NCBI GenBank assembly: GCA_035561515.1
Contig: DATMXP010000028.1
Location: 79,364 to 143,363, forward strand
Direction: 5' to 3'
Length of the DNA: 64,000 nucleotides
Source: Terriglobales bacterium
GTDB taxonomy: Bacteria > Acidobacteriota > Terriglobia > Terriglobales > Acidobacteriaceae
The notes below the pieces were generated by a model. The model saw only the letters and a list, made by a program, of their open reading frames with translations, had not been told where the DNA came from and ran no database searches. Numbering within the stretch: the first letter of the stretch is position 1; each line of letters begins with the position of its first letter. The position numbers were made by a program, and so were the translations under genes. Below, piece by piece: positions 47,082-54,422 of the stretch.

Positions 47082-47681
47082 TCATTCCTCGCCATCGAGA
47101 ATCTCCAACAGCGGATTGCCCGAACTTGCTGAGGGAGTGAACCTATGCGCTTCTTCCGCAACCCAGCGCAGCGCGCGACAGTAGGCTCCTATCACGGACC
47201 GGCGCGGCACTTCGATGGAGAGCGCGCAGTCAGAAATAGAAAATCCTTGAACACCCCTCATGATGAGGATTGCGCGGGAAAAAGGATCGAGATCAGTGAT
47301 AACTCGCTGCGGGTTAAGCAGCCGAAGGAACTCCACCTCATTCTCAGATAGCATCGCGTGATTCGCGTGCTCACAGGCATGGGCCACGTATTGCTGCGAT
47401 GAAGCGACAAGCAGACCATGCACGGTCTTCGCAGCGACGCGAGCGGTTTCCGAATGTGCCCATCGACGCACCCAATCGTGAAATACTCCGCCGGACATCG
47501 TGGACAACCCATTCGCGTCAAGCAGACACTTGTTTGCTAGAACCGGATCGCCAGTAATCAGCAGCGCGATCCAGTATAGGTAATAGTGCTCCGCATCGAG
47601 AACCATTCGAATCTCATCTGCGGTGGCAAGACGCTCCTTATGGGAGTTCTCGCGTTGTCTTGGGAAACGTAGCCAGTTCAT
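47082..47681 (-). CDS. Sigma-70-like regulatory protein (region 4 HTH), 199 aa
   Basis: A 199-residue protein with a helical N-terminal part (EHYYLYWIALLITGDPVLANKCLL), where ECF sigma region 2 would lie. The C-terminal segment AILIMRGVQGFSISDCALSIEVPRRSVIGAYCRALRWV resembles sigma region 4 (helix-turn-helix). The -10-binding motif is not obvious, so it may be a divergent ECF sigma factor or an adaptor. It is paralogous to 52963-53547 (shared layout: GVxxxSxSxxAL, AAYC-like AYCRAL/AYCAAL). It lies directly before the RND genes. Confidence 0.65.
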   Translation of the reverse strand: MNWLRFPRQRENSHKERLATADEIRMVLDAEHYYLYWIALLITGDPVLANKCLLDANGLSTMSGGVFHDWVRRWAHSETARVAAKTVHGLLVASSQQYVAHACEHANHAMLSENEVEFLRLLNPQRVITDLDPFSRAILIMRGVQGFSISDCALSIEVPRRSVIGAYCRALRWVAEEAHRFTPSASSGNPLLEILDGEE

Positions 47682-47759
47682 GCGTCTCTTTTTCTTGCAC
47701 AGGAACGCCCGGCCCTGCTAGACCGGACATTCCTGGCCCGGGGGAGTGTCTGCGACCCC

Positions 47760-48062
47760 CTAAAACATCTCTGGAAGGGAACGGCTGCGTTTTCGCAGCA
47801 GAGGGAGTTTCAAGCGGTCGCAAACGTCTAGGGCATAGGCGCTCTCAGCAACGAACTTCACTCCAATTCGGCCCAACCACGACAACACCTCTTCGCCGAC
47901 GGAATCGACGAAGCTCACCTCCGACAGATTCACCACGACTCTTGAGGGAATCTTGCAGCGGGCAACTAAGTCCCGTGCATCCTCTGCGAACCTTCCGACG
48001 AACCGGCCTTCCATCCGCATCGTCATCGCGTTCGCTACATCCTGGAATTCAACTCGAAGCAT
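47760..48062 (-). CDS. STAS-domain protein (anti-sigma antagonist-like)
   Basis: A 100-residue single STAS domain: VEFQDVANAMTMRMEGRFVGRFAEDARDLVARCKIPSRVVVNLSEVSFVDSVGEEVLSWL. The conserved SFVDS serine (phosphorylation site in SpoIIAA-like proteins) is present. Such proteins sequester anti-sigma kinases or act in stressosomes. It is the first gene after a sigma-54-type promoter (48114-48130) and lies 78 bases before the sigma-like gene, fitting a partner-switch control. The ribosome site is weak. Confidence 0.82.
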   Translation of the reverse strand: MLRVEFQDVANAMTMRMEGRFVGRFAEDARDLVARCKIPSRVVVNLSEVSFVDSVGEEVLSWLGRIGVKFVAESAYALDVCDRLKLPLLRKRSRSLPEMF

Positions 48063-48113
48063 GTAGTACCCGCCCTCGGCAGAACCTTGCGCTATCCTGC
48101 CGGCACTCTTAAG

Positions 48114-48130
48114 TGCAGGTAGCCTGCCAA
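48114..48130 (-). promoter_or_regulatory. Sigma-54 (-24/-12) promoter of the STAS-RND-radical operon
   Basis: On the minus strand TTGGCAGGCTACCTGCA has GG and GC exactly 12 bases apart and matches 10 of 12 fixed positions of TGGCACG-N4-TTGCW. Transcription would begin near 48103, 40 bases before the STAS ATG. Confidence 0.7.
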
Positions 48131-48194
48131 GTCGAAAGGAGAGTTAAGTTATTGAAAGAAAGAGGTTGGCAGGGTTTCTGTGTAGCGCTTGCCG

Positions 48195-48227
48195 TGCCCG
48201 GATTAGGGCACTGCCCGAATATGGGCA
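48195..48227. promoter_or_regulatory. Twin palindromes, candidate enhancer sites
   Basis: TGCCCGGATTAGGGCA (48195-48210) and TGCCCGAATATGGGCA (48212-48227) are tandem 16-bp palindromes of the form TGCCC-N6-GGGCA, one base apart. They sit about 93-125 bp upstream of the predicted sigma-54 start, the classic position for enhancer-binding proteins. The island activator at 49848-51923 is the likely binder (inference). Confidence 0.65.
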
Positions 48228-48231
48228 AAGT

Positions 48232-48663
48232 CTATAACTCGTGAATGCTGAGCTCGGCCAATCGCTTCTTGAGAGTATTCAGAACATCGAGCTCATGTTC
48301 ATTCGCATGCTCAATATGCTCTGAACGACGAAAGATATTGATCGTGACAATGACCAACGGACGGTTTTCCAACCGTGGGGAGCAGACGAGTGACATTTCA
48401 TGAGGGCAGATTTCGACTCGAACCCCAGACTGAGTCGGATGATCCTGATCGCACGTCACTTGTTGTGCAATTCTGAGCAAGGCAACTGCGGCGCGCTGAC
48501 AGAGCGTGCACGAGGGATCTAGGTGAGTGGGATCGATGGTGTGCGAACCCAATAGCTCGAGGTCGAATCCATCCTGCCGACGTTCGCCATTGACTGAGAC
48601 ATAACGAGGCCACACCTGAATGCGAACGCCGTACTCCTCCGCTAATTCCTTCAGGTTCAGCAT
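48232..48663 (-). CDS. Hypothetical protein, 143 aa
   Basis: A 143-residue protein beginning MLNLKELAEEYGVRIQVWPRYVSVNGERRQDGFDLEL. Two cysteines in DPSCTLCQRAAVALLRIAQ form a CxxC that might bind metal. CPHEMSLVCSPRLENRPLVIVTINIFRR follows. No known domain recognised. AAGGA before the ATG supports the start. Its stop lies just upstream of the twin palindromes. It is grouped with other small regulatory or stress genes of the island. Confidence 0.65.
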   Translation of the reverse strand: MLNLKELAEEYGVRIQVWPRYVSVNGERRQDGFDLELLGSHTIDPTHLDPSCTLCQRAAVALLRIAQQVTCDQDHPTQSGVRVEICPHEMSLVCSPRLENRPLVIVTINIFRRSEHIEHANEHELDVLNTLKKRLAELSIHEL

Positions 48664-48709
48664 TCGTAATCCTTATAACGTCTCACCTCGCTTCAACCTG
48701 AAAGGCGGC

Positions 48710-48958
48710 TTACCAGGTTTCATCCTCCAGATCTGCGACGGTGTGCTTCGGATGTGGCGAATCACGATGCGACAGGAGGTGCGATGCAACGGCTCGAATA
48801 CCCTCATTAGGGTCGTCCAGGGCGGCCAGGAGTTCCTCGTACGCCTTCAAGTTGCGTCGGTGATGCCATTCCAGATGACAGGCGAAAAGATACAAAGGAT
48901 CTCGATTCGCGGCATCGACTGACATATATCTAAGGCCGATCTCTGCTGGAGATCGCAT
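48710..48958 (-). CDS. Hypothetical protein, possible HEAT-like helices, 82 aa
   Basis: An 82-residue helical protein (MRSPAEIGLRYMSVDAANRDPLYLFACHLEWHHRRN...). The segment EELLAALDDPNEGIRAVASHLLSHR resembles a HEAT/PBS repeat. The ATG at 48958 has GGGAGGGC upstream; an upstream TTG at 49006 has its only ribosome site directly abutting and is less likely. Function unknown. Confidence 0.55.
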   Translation of the reverse strand: MRSPAEIGLRYMSVDAANRDPLYLFACHLEWHHRRNLKAYEELLAALDDPNEGIRAVASHLLSHRDSPHPKHTVADLEDETW

Positions 48959-49022
48959 CCTGCCCTCCCAAATTCTGTATGCCTGCTCTGTATTTCGTTT
49001 TGCCAACCCTTAACTAGGAAGA

Positions 49023-49041
49023 CGGCCCATCGAGTGGGCCG
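49023..49041 (-). terminator. Hairpin after the outer-membrane protein gene
   Basis: CGGCCCA and TGGGCCG form a 7-bp stem with a TCGAG loop, 20 bases after the stop at 49062. No strong T-run follows on the minus strand. Confidence 0.45.
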
Positions 49042-49061
49042 CCCATCCCAACATCCTTCAA

Positions 49062-49646
49062 CTAGAACGTAAACACCAACCCTGCCGACGGTACTGCCGT
49101 GTGGGTGAACTTGTCCGTGCGGAAATCACTAACTTCAAAGTCCGGGGTTTTGTAAAGGAAGCCCCGGTACTGACCACGAACTGTGAAACGCTTTGTGAGG
49201 GCCAGATCGACGCCACCGCCATAGACGAAGGTTCCTCGGCTCTGCGTCTCAACTAAATTTGTGTCACGAGGGTCAAATATGATTGCACCGCCCCCTGCCA
49301 GGAAGTACGGCGTGAGGGAGGAGGAGGTCGGTATCTTAACGACGGCCGCACCCGTAGCTGCATGCACATTCGTCCTGACCAGTGCTGTGCCCGTCGAGTT
49401 GATGTATTTCTGGGAATTGCTAAAGTAGTCGTAGTCTCCTTCGACTCCCAACCACTGGTTGATGTTGAATCGATAACCGGCAAGAAAACCACCTGAGTAT
49501 GTCGGCTTGTTGGTTATCCCAAGGTCGCTTGTTTCTTTAGTAAAGAAGCCACTTCCCTGAACCGTGACCTCGTGTCTCGTCTCTTGGGCCCAACTCGCCA
49601 TGCACACCAGAAAGACAACGGTTACAGCCAAAACTGTTCGTCTCAT
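49062..49646 (-). CDS. Outer-membrane beta-barrel protein (OmpA-like barrel)
   Basis: A 194-residue protein with a signal peptide MRRTVLAVTVVFLVCMASWAQE and an eight-strand-type barrel pattern. Visible strands include YSGGFLAGYRFNINQWLGVEGDYDYF, SLTPYFLAGGGAIIF, TFVYGGGVDLALTKRFTVRGQYRGF and a C-terminal HTAVPSAGLVFTF ending in aromatic F, the barrel-assembly signal. No peptidoglycan-binding domain follows. AAGGAG precedes the ATG. It may be a porin-like or stress-induced surface protein. Confidence 0.85.
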   Translation of the reverse strand: MRRTVLAVTVVFLVCMASWAQETRHEVTVQGSGFFTKETSDLGITNKPTYSGGFLAGYRFNINQWLGVEGDYDYFSNSQKYINSTGTALVRTNVHAATGAAVVKIPTSSSLTPYFLAGGGAIIFDPRDTNLVETQSRGTFVYGGGVDLALTKRFTVRGQYRGFLYKTPDFEVSDFRTDKFTHTAVPSAGLVFTF

Positions 49647-49847
49647 TCAAGTCACTCCTTGCAATCCGTATTTGTCGGCTCGCAAGGTGTGAAGAGCACG
49701 TGCTGTTCCCAACCAGAATGGCGGGCTAATGCGTTAGATAAGCACAACTTAGTCAGACGCTTCTGCTGATGAGGAGCTGGAATCGCCCGCCAGACGGCAG
49801 ACCTGACCAAATAAGGGCAATGATTAGGGCAGCGGTGGGAACGTCAA

Positions 49848-51923
49848 CTAGTCCGATCGGCTGATCCCGAGTCGGCGCATCTTGTTCTGCAGCGTCGTAC
49901 GCCTGAGGCCGAGGCGCTCGGCCGCCCCACCCTTTCCAGAGATTTTCCCCGACGTTGCTTTCAGCGCCTCAAGTATGGTTTGGCGCTCGGTGTCATGGAA
50001 TGACGATCCCGCGTTATGGGATTGGGGTGTCGATCTCTTCAGGTCTTCGATGGGTACCTTAAGTTCATCGCTCTGCGTAAGGATGACCGCACGCTCAATG
50101 AAGTTTTCAAGTTCGCGGACATTCCCCGGCCACGGTGCATTCGCGAGCGCTTCCATCGCATGCTTTGGAATTGTTTTGATGCGCTTCTGCATTCGCCGTG
50201 ACAAGCGCGAAACGAAGTAGTGCACGAGCAGTGGAATGTCTTCCCGTCTCTCGCGCAGCGGCGGTATTTCTATCGGGAAGACGTTCAGGCGGTAAAACAG
50301 ATCTTCTCGGAACTGATTGTTTCTGATCATGGTCGGCAGATCGCGGTGCGTCGCGGCGATAAGGCGAACGTCAACGTGAATTGTCTTCGTACTGCCGAGG
50401 CGCTCAAACTCCTGCTCCTGCAGGGCGCGCAGCAGTTTTGGTTGGAGGTCCAGCGTGATGTCCCCGATCTCATCGAGAAAAAAGGTACCTTTGTCCGCAA
50501 GTTCAAATCGTCCGCGCTTCTGCATTAGGGCGCCTGTAAACGCGCCTCTTTCGTGCCCGAACAGCTCGCTCTCTATCAGACCCGACGGAATGGCAGCACA
50601 ATTCAGGCGAACAAAAGTTCGGTCTTTTCTCGGGCTCAGGCTGTGCACGGCACGCGCGATCAGCTCCTTGCCCGTACCGGTTTCGCCGTGCAGGAGTACC
50701 GTCGAATCCGTGGGAGCCACAATCGCAATTTGATCGAGCACCTTCCGAAGAGCGGGACTCTTGCCGACGATGTCTTCGAAGTTGTATTCGGACCGAATTT
50801 CCGATTCGAGGTAGAGCCGCTCCTCCTCTAGGCGATTCTTAGAAGCAGTCAGTTGGCCGTATGCAAGCGCATTATCCAGGGCAAGTGAGATTTGCGTGCT
50901 GATCTGAGAAAGCAGATCAAGATCCGCTACCCCGAAACTATTCGGCCGTCTGCTCCCCATCGTGATGACTCCGAGTGGACCGTTGGCTGTGGCTAAAGGA
51001 GCGATGGCGAGCGACTCTATTGACTCGGCCCGCAGAGGCTCGCTAAACATCGATGGGAGCTTTCCAATCTCATCGAGCGACCACAACTCAGGTTTCCGCG
51101 CACGTAACTTCTCAAAATCAGCGTCGCTAACTTCCGAAACGGGAAGATCAGTCAGGAAGCCTTTACCTCCCGGAAAGTCGAGGACAGCGCATTCCAGGTA
51201 TCGTGATTGTCTGTCGACCAGCCAGAATCCAGTGAAGTCGTTCCCAAAGTACTTCCGTATCGAAGCCGAAGCGGAGCGGAACAGTTCATTGATCTCCAAC
51301 TTTGAGATCACATAGTTGTTGATGTCGAGCAAGAGCTTGAGGCGATCCCGTTCCTCCGCCAACTCGCGTTGGTATGACTCTGCCGCGTCCGTTGCTAGAG
51401 CGCTCTCAAGTGCCACCGCTACGTGCGATGCAACGGAGGTCATCAGCTCGAAACTGTCTGCCGTAAATTCCTCTCGCTTGCGACTCGCAAATACGAGTGC
51501 CCCGAGTTTCTTTCTGGAAGTTGAAATCGGAAAGATATAGGCGCTGTGCTCTGGACTCAAAGATACTCGCGACGCCAACTCCGGGACCTTTCGCAACTCA
51601 CTCTGCGCATCAGGAATATTAACCGGAGATTGTGTCGCGATGGCCCTCTCCAAAGCAGTCCCTGCGATTGTCACTTCCATCCCGATTTCAAAGCTGGGAA
51701 ATTCAGGTCCCTGATCAAAAGCGTAAAGTCGCACTGCCTTCTCCGCCGCATCGAGCAAGAGCAAACTGGCTGACTCAAATACAGCCACCGTACATAACAA
51801 TTGGCGCAGGCTGCGTAGGATCGCTTCGAGATTGGGCTGCTTCGCGATCGCGGCAGAAACATCGAGCAGGGTCCTATACCTGCTTTCTGCCTTCTCCTTT
51901 GCTTCGCGCGCGTTGGCTGACAT
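49848..51923 (-). CDS. Sigma-54-dependent activator with two GAF domains (FhlA/NorR-like)
   Basis: A 691-residue enhancer-binding protein. Two GAF sensory domains (about 12-170 and 190-345) are followed by a short coiled linker, the AAA+ domain and a Fis-type HTH. The AAA+ domain has Walker A GETGTGKE near 405, the sigma-54 contact loop GAFTGA near 470 and Walker B GTFFLDEIGDI. The HTH reads GKGGAAERLGLRRTTLQNKMRRLGIS at the C-terminus. No receiver domain, so a small molecule or redox signal bound by the GAFs probably controls it. It is the likely activator of the sigma-54 promoter at 48114-48130 (inference from position and the twin palindromes). Confidence 0.93.
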   Translation of the reverse strand: MSANAREAKEKAESRYRTLLDVSAAIAKQPNLEAILRSLRQLLCTVAVFESASLLLLDAAEKAVRLYAFDQGPEFPSFEIGMEVTIAGTALERAIATQSPVNIPDAQSELRKVPELASRVSLSPEHSAYIFPISTSRKKLGALVFASRKREEFTADSFELMTSVASHVAVALESALATDAAESYQRELAEERDRLKLLLDINNYVISKLEINELFRSASASIRKYFGNDFTGFWLVDRQSRYLECAVLDFPGGKGFLTDLPVSEVSDADFEKLRARKPELWSLDEIGKLPSMFSEPLRAESIESLAIAPLATANGPLGVITMGSRRPNSFGVADLDLLSQISTQISLALDNALAYGQLTASKNRLEEERLYLESEIRSEYNFEDIVGKSPALRKVLDQIAIVAPTDSTVLLHGETGTGKELIARAVHSLSPRKDRTFVRLNCAAIPSGLIESELFGHERGAFTGALMQKRGRFELADKGTFFLDEIGDITLDLQPKLLRALQEQEFERLGSTKTIHVDVRLIAATHRDLPTMIRNNQFREDLFYRLNVFPIEIPPLRERREDIPLLVHYFVSRLSRRMQKRIKTIPKHAMEALANAPWPGNVRELENFIERAVILTQSDELKVPIEDLKRSTPQSHNAGSSFHDTERQTILEALKATSGKISGKGGAAERLGLRRTTLQNKMRRLGISRSD

Positions 51924-52020
51924 GTGCTTACGTTAACATTCTCGCTCGGGGCCTGTCAGCGTCGGACGTGTGCAGGCTGGGTTCCTATTCGGTGACAGCG
52001 ACGGACACTGGCGAGGAAGA

Positions 52021-52455
52021 TCAACCTTCCGCAGCACCAAGGACAGATCTAACGGTGCGACTCGCATATCTTTCCCCATTTAGAATTGAATCTACGGCTC
52101 TCAGTAATTCGCCACCTGCATTCATCTTCACAACGTATCCTGAAGCACCAAGGCGGCATGCCTCCCGAACAACATCAGGCTCGAATTCCTGCGTTAAGAA
52201 GAGTATGCGTGAAAATGGGGTGATCTGGCGTATTTGACGAGCCGCATCAATTCCACTGAGTGTAGGAAGTCCGATGTCGAGGAAGACCAAGTCCGGTCGC
52301 AGCTCCGTACATTTCCGAACTGCATCCAGACCGTCCCCCGTCTCTGCAACAATGCGCAGGTGAGCCATTGGTTGCAGGATGTCAACAATAAACCGCCGGA
52401 AGGGCTCGAAATCTTCCGCTATTACCGCTCGAACTGTTACGTTCTTTTCCGGCAT
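52021..52455 (-). CDS. Response regulator, receiver domain only
   Basis: A 144-residue CheY-like domain: VRAVIAEDFEPFRRFIVDIL (acidic pair), LVFLDIGLPTLSGIDAARQIR (phospho-Asp), ILFLTQE and VKMNAGGELLRAVDSIL. NarL-type regulators start the same way, but here no LuxR HTH follows; the protein ends with ASRTVRSVLGAAEG. The ATG at 52455 has GGAAA upstream, and the longer frame starts 21 bases earlier. No histidine kinase is on the island. Confidence 0.85.
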   Translation of the reverse strand: MPEKNVTVRAVIAEDFEPFRRFIVDILQPMAHLRIVAETGDGLDAVRKCTELRPDLVFLDIGLPTLSGIDAARQIRQITPFSRILFLTQEFEPDVVREACRLGASGYVVKMNAGGELLRAVDSILNGERYASRTVRSVLGAAEG

Positions 52456-52481
52456 CAATTTTCCACGCTGTGCCATGCATG

Positions 52482-52524
52482 GCCCACTCTCCCGATTTGA
52501 ACTAACGAAGGCGGGAGAGTGGGC
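52482..52524 (-). terminator. 13-bp inverted repeat between DUF2934 and receiver genes
   Basis: GCCCACTCTCCCG (52482-52494) and CGGGAGAGTGGGC (52512-52524) pair perfectly across a 17-base loop. It lies after the DUF2934 stop and before the receiver gene. There is no T-run, so it may be an attenuator, a processing site or a rho-assisted terminator. Confidence 0.5.
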
Positions 52525-52539
52525 TTGAGCTTTGTAAAA

Positions 52540-52725
52540 CTATGCAGCTTGCTTTTCCCTGCGGGCCACCTCCGATTCAGCTGTGAGCCAATCTTCCCAA
52601 TCGTGGCCGTCCTCCCTTCCACGTTGTTCGTACAACTCATACGCTCTTTGACGAATCCGCGCCTCAACCTGCTCTTCGAGTTCAGCGCTCTCTGCGTTGC
52701 GAGAGTTACGTTTCGCGTTCGACAT
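52540..52725 (-). CDS. DUF2934 small protein
   Basis: A 61-residue protein containing VEARIRQRAYELYEQRGREDGHDWEDWLTAESEV, the whole DUF2934 motif (IRxRAYxLWExxGxPxGxxxxHWxxAxxE type). The ATG at 52725 has an AAAGGAGG site; the longer frame to 52812 has none. Function of DUF2934 is unknown; such proteins are frequent in stress-gene islands of proteobacteria and acidobacteria. Confidence 0.85.
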   Translation of the reverse strand: MSNAKRNSRNAESAELEEQVEARIRQRAYELYEQRGREDGHDWEDWLTAESEVARREKQAA

Positions 52726-52962
52726 CTGAATTACCTCCTTTAGAAGTGAAACTGTTATCTCGATCATGCAACTGTCACTGTCATTTGAACCTTGCCAGGG
52801 TATTCCGTTCACTTTCTCGGTCAGCGGGCAGGCGACGGAGTGCGGTTGCGATCATAAAAGCAGCCGCACCCCGCCGGGGGAGTGTCACCTGCCAAGTGCT
52901 CTGGTCGTCGCCTCTATCGAGGGACTTCATTCCGCGACCGTGCACTGTCATCTCAAACAGAT

Positions 52963-53547
52963 TCATCGCGCGATTTGTGACTGGCGCGTAAAGGGATGAA
53001 TCCGCAATGCCTGCAATGCGGCGCAATAAGCTGCTTCAACCTGAACCGCCGGGATTCCCAATAACAATGCCGATTCAGAAACCGATTGCCGTTCCACGCC
53101 TCGCAAAACCAGAGCGAAGCGAGCCAGTGTGTCGAGAGGGGGCGGGTCAGGATCTGCCTCGAACGCCTCTATAACTTCCGACGCTTCCAAAGTGTGAGAT
53201 GTGCAAGAACACCTGCGGCTGTCATACGCCCAGGCTGCTTCAACAATCTGCGGGCGCATCATCCGAATTGCGGCTGCGATCGTGGCATGTCGCGCCCAAT
53301 TCTCTAACCAATCCACGAATACTTGATTGCATTGTGTGTTCGCCAGAGTGGCGCTGACTATGCAGCTTTCGGCCAAGTCGGAGCGTCCGGTGAGGAACAG
53401 GCCCAATTGTGTGAGCGTATCTCGATAGAGATCGAACGCACCCGCCAATTCTTCACAGGAGGCTCGCGGCCTCTTTGGAGAGGTCTCAGTATCCCTACGC
53501 AACTTACTTCGAAGCATCATCCACCCGTCAATAAGAGAGCATCGCAT
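52963..53547 (-). CDS. Sigma-like protein paralogous to the one at 47082
   Basis: About 194 residues. The C-terminal part ARFALVLRGVERQSVSESALLLGIPAVQVEAAYCAALQALRIHPF resembles a sigma region 4 HTH. The N-terminal helical part (LAGAFDLYRDTLTQLGLFLTGRSDLAESCIVSA) parallels 47082-47681. The start is uncertain: ATG at 53547 is used, but 53520 and 53517 are options and none has a strong ribosome site. It sits between a TetR gene and the DUF2934 gene. A diverged ECF sigma factor is one interpretation. Confidence 0.6.
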   Translation of the reverse strand: MRCSLIDGWMMLRSKLRRDTETSPKRPRASCEELAGAFDLYRDTLTQLGLFLTGRSDLAESCIVSATLANTQCNQVFVDWLENWARHATIAAAIRMMRPQIVEAAWAYDSRRCSCTSHTLEASEVIEAFEADPDPPPLDTLARFALVLRGVERQSVSESALLLGIPAVQVEAAYCAALQALRIHPFTRQSQIAR

Positions 53548-53569
53548 GGGTGCTTGAAAAGCCTGCTTC

Positions 53570-54211
53570 TTACCTGAAGACAGCCCTGGAGATGAAATCA
53601 ATAACGGCTTTACGACGTAGTTCGATACGCCGCGGGCGTACTTGGGCTCCTTCCAGGGACTCGACCGCGAGGTTGCCGGTGAAATAGAAGATGATCAGTG
53701 CTGAAATCGAATGGGTGCAGTGCTCAATGTCAACATCGTGAAAGTCCCCGTTGGACACGCCCTCCTTGAGCAGTGCCACGAGTTTGCGGTGAACCGGACG
53801 GACGTACCGCTCCACCATCCTGTGCAGTTGCTCCGAGCCCGTGCTGCTCTGTCGCATGTGTTCTTGCTGCACTAGCTTAGGAGACAATGGGAACTCCGCG
53901 ATGAAGTCAAAATAGGAATCGACATACGCGAGCAAGCGTTCTTTCGCCGATGCTTCCAGATCCAGCGCCAGACTGACCCGATCATTCCATTCCGAGAACA
54001 CCGTATCGAGCACCGCACTGTAGAGTTGCTCCTTGCTCTTAAAGTGATAGAACAGCAGCGTGTGATTCACGCCGGCGGCATTGGCGATCCCCTCGGTTCG
54101 AGCGCCGGCGTAGCCCTTGAGCGCGAACTCCTCAGTGGCTGCCTTTAGGATTGCCATGCGACTGGTTGGTTCGGCACTCTTCGTTGTCGTTCTTTCGACG
54201 ACGGCTGGCAT
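53570..54211 (-). CDS. TetR/AcrR-family repressor
   Basis: A 213-residue regulator. The N-terminal HTH is RMAILKAATEEFALKGYAGARTEGIANAAGVNHTLLFYHFKSKEQLYSAVLD (about 17-70), with a helical ligand domain after it. ATG 54211 follows GGAGGAG; a GTG one codon earlier is also possible. Upstream, the 14-bp palindrome ACTGACTACTCAGT overlaps the divergent promoter region, and the same 19-bp block precedes the second TetR gene at 62622. It probably controls itself and the lipoprotein at 54423. Confidence 0.92.
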   Translation of the reverse strand: MPAVVERTTTKSAEPTSRMAILKAATEEFALKGYAGARTEGIANAAGVNHTLLFYHFKSKEQLYSAVLDTVFSEWNDRVSLALDLEASAKERLLAYVDSYFDFIAEFPLSPKLVQQEHMRQSSTGSEQLHRMVERYVRPVHRKLVALLKEGVSNGDFHDVDIEHCTHSISALIIFYFTGNLAVESLEGAQVRPRRIELRRKAVIDFISRAVFR

Positions 54212-54272
54212 CACTCCTCCTCAAAGCAGATCAGGTAACCCCGAACATCGAGGCTTGCCACAAACTTTGCTG

Positions 54273-54302
54273 TTGGCTCCCTGACTGACTACTCAGTATA
54301 AT
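54273..54302 (+). promoter_or_regulatory. Promoter with embedded TetR operator
   Basis: TTGGCT (54273-54278) and TATAAT (54297-54302) are 18 bp apart. The palindrome ACTGA-CTAC-TCAGT (54284-54297) fills the spacer end. The 19-mer 54283-54301 is identical to 62635-62653. Confidence 0.7.
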
Positions 54303-54422
54303 ACTCCCGCACGTTGGGCCGCCTGTCAAGCGTGCATATCCCGATTCGGAACCAAGGGGGCGGCGCGTCTCGACGACAACTCGATTCGAGGCGTCGACCC
54401 TACAAGGGGCAGGACTGTCATC

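Noticed and set aside
49647..49847. Sigma-54 promoter for the outer-membrane protein gene
   Set aside because: GGGCA half sites are present, but no GG/GC pair with 12-base spacing was found; the nearest candidate is off by one base.
47738..52886. Shared 13-mer CCGGGGGAGTGTC at 47738-47750 and 52874-52886
   Set aside because: Tens of 13-base repeats are expected by chance in 64 kb, and flanks do not match.
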